Position numbers and translations under genes: made by a program. 5,078 nt of DNA. Origin: Pseudomonadota bacterium. GTDB taxonomy: Bacteria > Pseudomonadota > Alphaproteobacteria > Rhizobiales > Xanthobacteraceae. Below the pieces are notes generated by a model. It saw only the letters and a list, made by a program, of their open reading frames with translations, was not told where the DNA came from and searched no databases. Where the stretch lies: positions 1-5,078 of the forward strand of contig JAKAMD010000272.1 of NCBI GenBank assembly GCA_021823875.1, written 5' to 3'. Shown piece by piece: positions 4,816 to 5,078 of this stretch (position 1 is the stretch's first letter; every line of letters begins with the position of its first letter).

Positions 4816-5078
4816 ATGGCAACGAGTAAACCCAAAATCGCCGTGATCGGCGCCGGCCTGATGGGCCACGGCATCGCGCAGGTTTTCGCGCTCGCTGGTC
4901 ACCACGTGACAATCTACGACTCCTTCAAGGCTTCCCTCGACAGCGCCAAGGCGCGCATCGTCACCAATCTGAAGGACCTCGGCGACGACCAGAGCGCGGT
5001 CGACCGCGTGACGCCGATCGCCGATCTCGGTGCGGCCGTGCGCGACGCGGACTACGTGGTCGAGGCGGTGCTGGAAGA
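4816..5078 (+). CDS. 3-hydroxyacyl-CoA dehydrogenase-type NAD-binding protein, 5' part
   Basis: The first 87 residues of a gene cut by the window end are visible. They form the N-terminal Rossmann domain of the 3-hydroxyacyl-CoA dehydrogenase family: KIAVIGAGLMGHGIAQ (residues 7-22) carries GxGxxGxG, D35 at the end of strand 2 (VTIYD) indicates NAD(H), and DADYVVEAVLE (77-87) matches the family's aDxVxEAvxE block. The family oxidises 3-hydroxyacyl-CoA esters to 3-oxoacyl-CoA, and some members act on free 3-hydroxy acids (L-gulonate, carnitine). In this locus it would act after ring opening. The C-terminal substrate domain lies outside the window, so CoA ester and free acid use cannot be told apart. 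A GGAG 8 bases upstream supports the ATG. Confidence 0.92.
   Translation, partial: MATSKPKIAVIGAGLMGHGIAQVFALAGHHVTIYDSFKASLDSAKARIVTNLKDLGDDQSAVDRVTPIADLGAAVRDADYVVEAVLE

Overview
The window is GC-rich with strongly GC3-biased codons. It carries two dispersed palindromic repeat families of a type common between genes in Hyphomicrobiales (Bradyrhizobium, Rhodopseudomonas and relatives). I infer an alphaproteobacterial chromosome, probably from that order; no marker gene fixes the genus.

Layout: (1) Positions 1-559 hold the 3' part of an EAL-domain (cyclic-di-GMP phosphodiesterase-type) gene on the + strand, with divergent active-site loops. It converges tail to tail, with an 11-base gap, on (2) a - strand amidohydrolase gene (571-1518) that closely resembles the gamma-resorcylate/aryl-acid decarboxylase family. 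(3) A 134-base divergent control region separates it from (4) an IclR-family regulator (1653-2423). Downstream in the same direction are (5) a metal-dependent 'cyclase' hydrolase (2499-3347), (6) a cupin overlapping its stop codon by one base (3347-3688), (7) a 150-base nested palindromic repeat, (8) a short-chain dehydrogenase/reductase (3865-4668), (9) a second, unrelated palindromic repeat, and (10) the start of a 3-hydroxyacyl-CoA-dehydrogenase-type gene cut by the window end (4816-5078).

Items 2-10 look like one catabolic locus controlled by the IclR protein. The enzyme set is a ring-acid decarboxylase type, a reductase, a C-C/C-N 'cyclase' hydrolase and a 3-hydroxyacid or 3-hydroxyacyl dehydrogenase. 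It is what a reductive route for a resorcinol- or phloroglucinol-type ring would need: decarboxylate, reduce the ring, open the cyclic diketone by hydrolysis, oxidise the hydroxy-oxo acid. That pathway is my inference from family membership and gene order; the substrate is not proven by the sequence. No CoA ligase, transporter or thiolase is visible in the window.

The most unusual sequence-level signals are the tandem half-site-like repeats in the divergent promoter, the cupin that lacks its usual metal-binding histidines, the altered glycine motif in the SDR, the altered loop in the EAL domain, and two different palindromic elements bracketing the SDR gene, each ending right before a ribosome-binding site.
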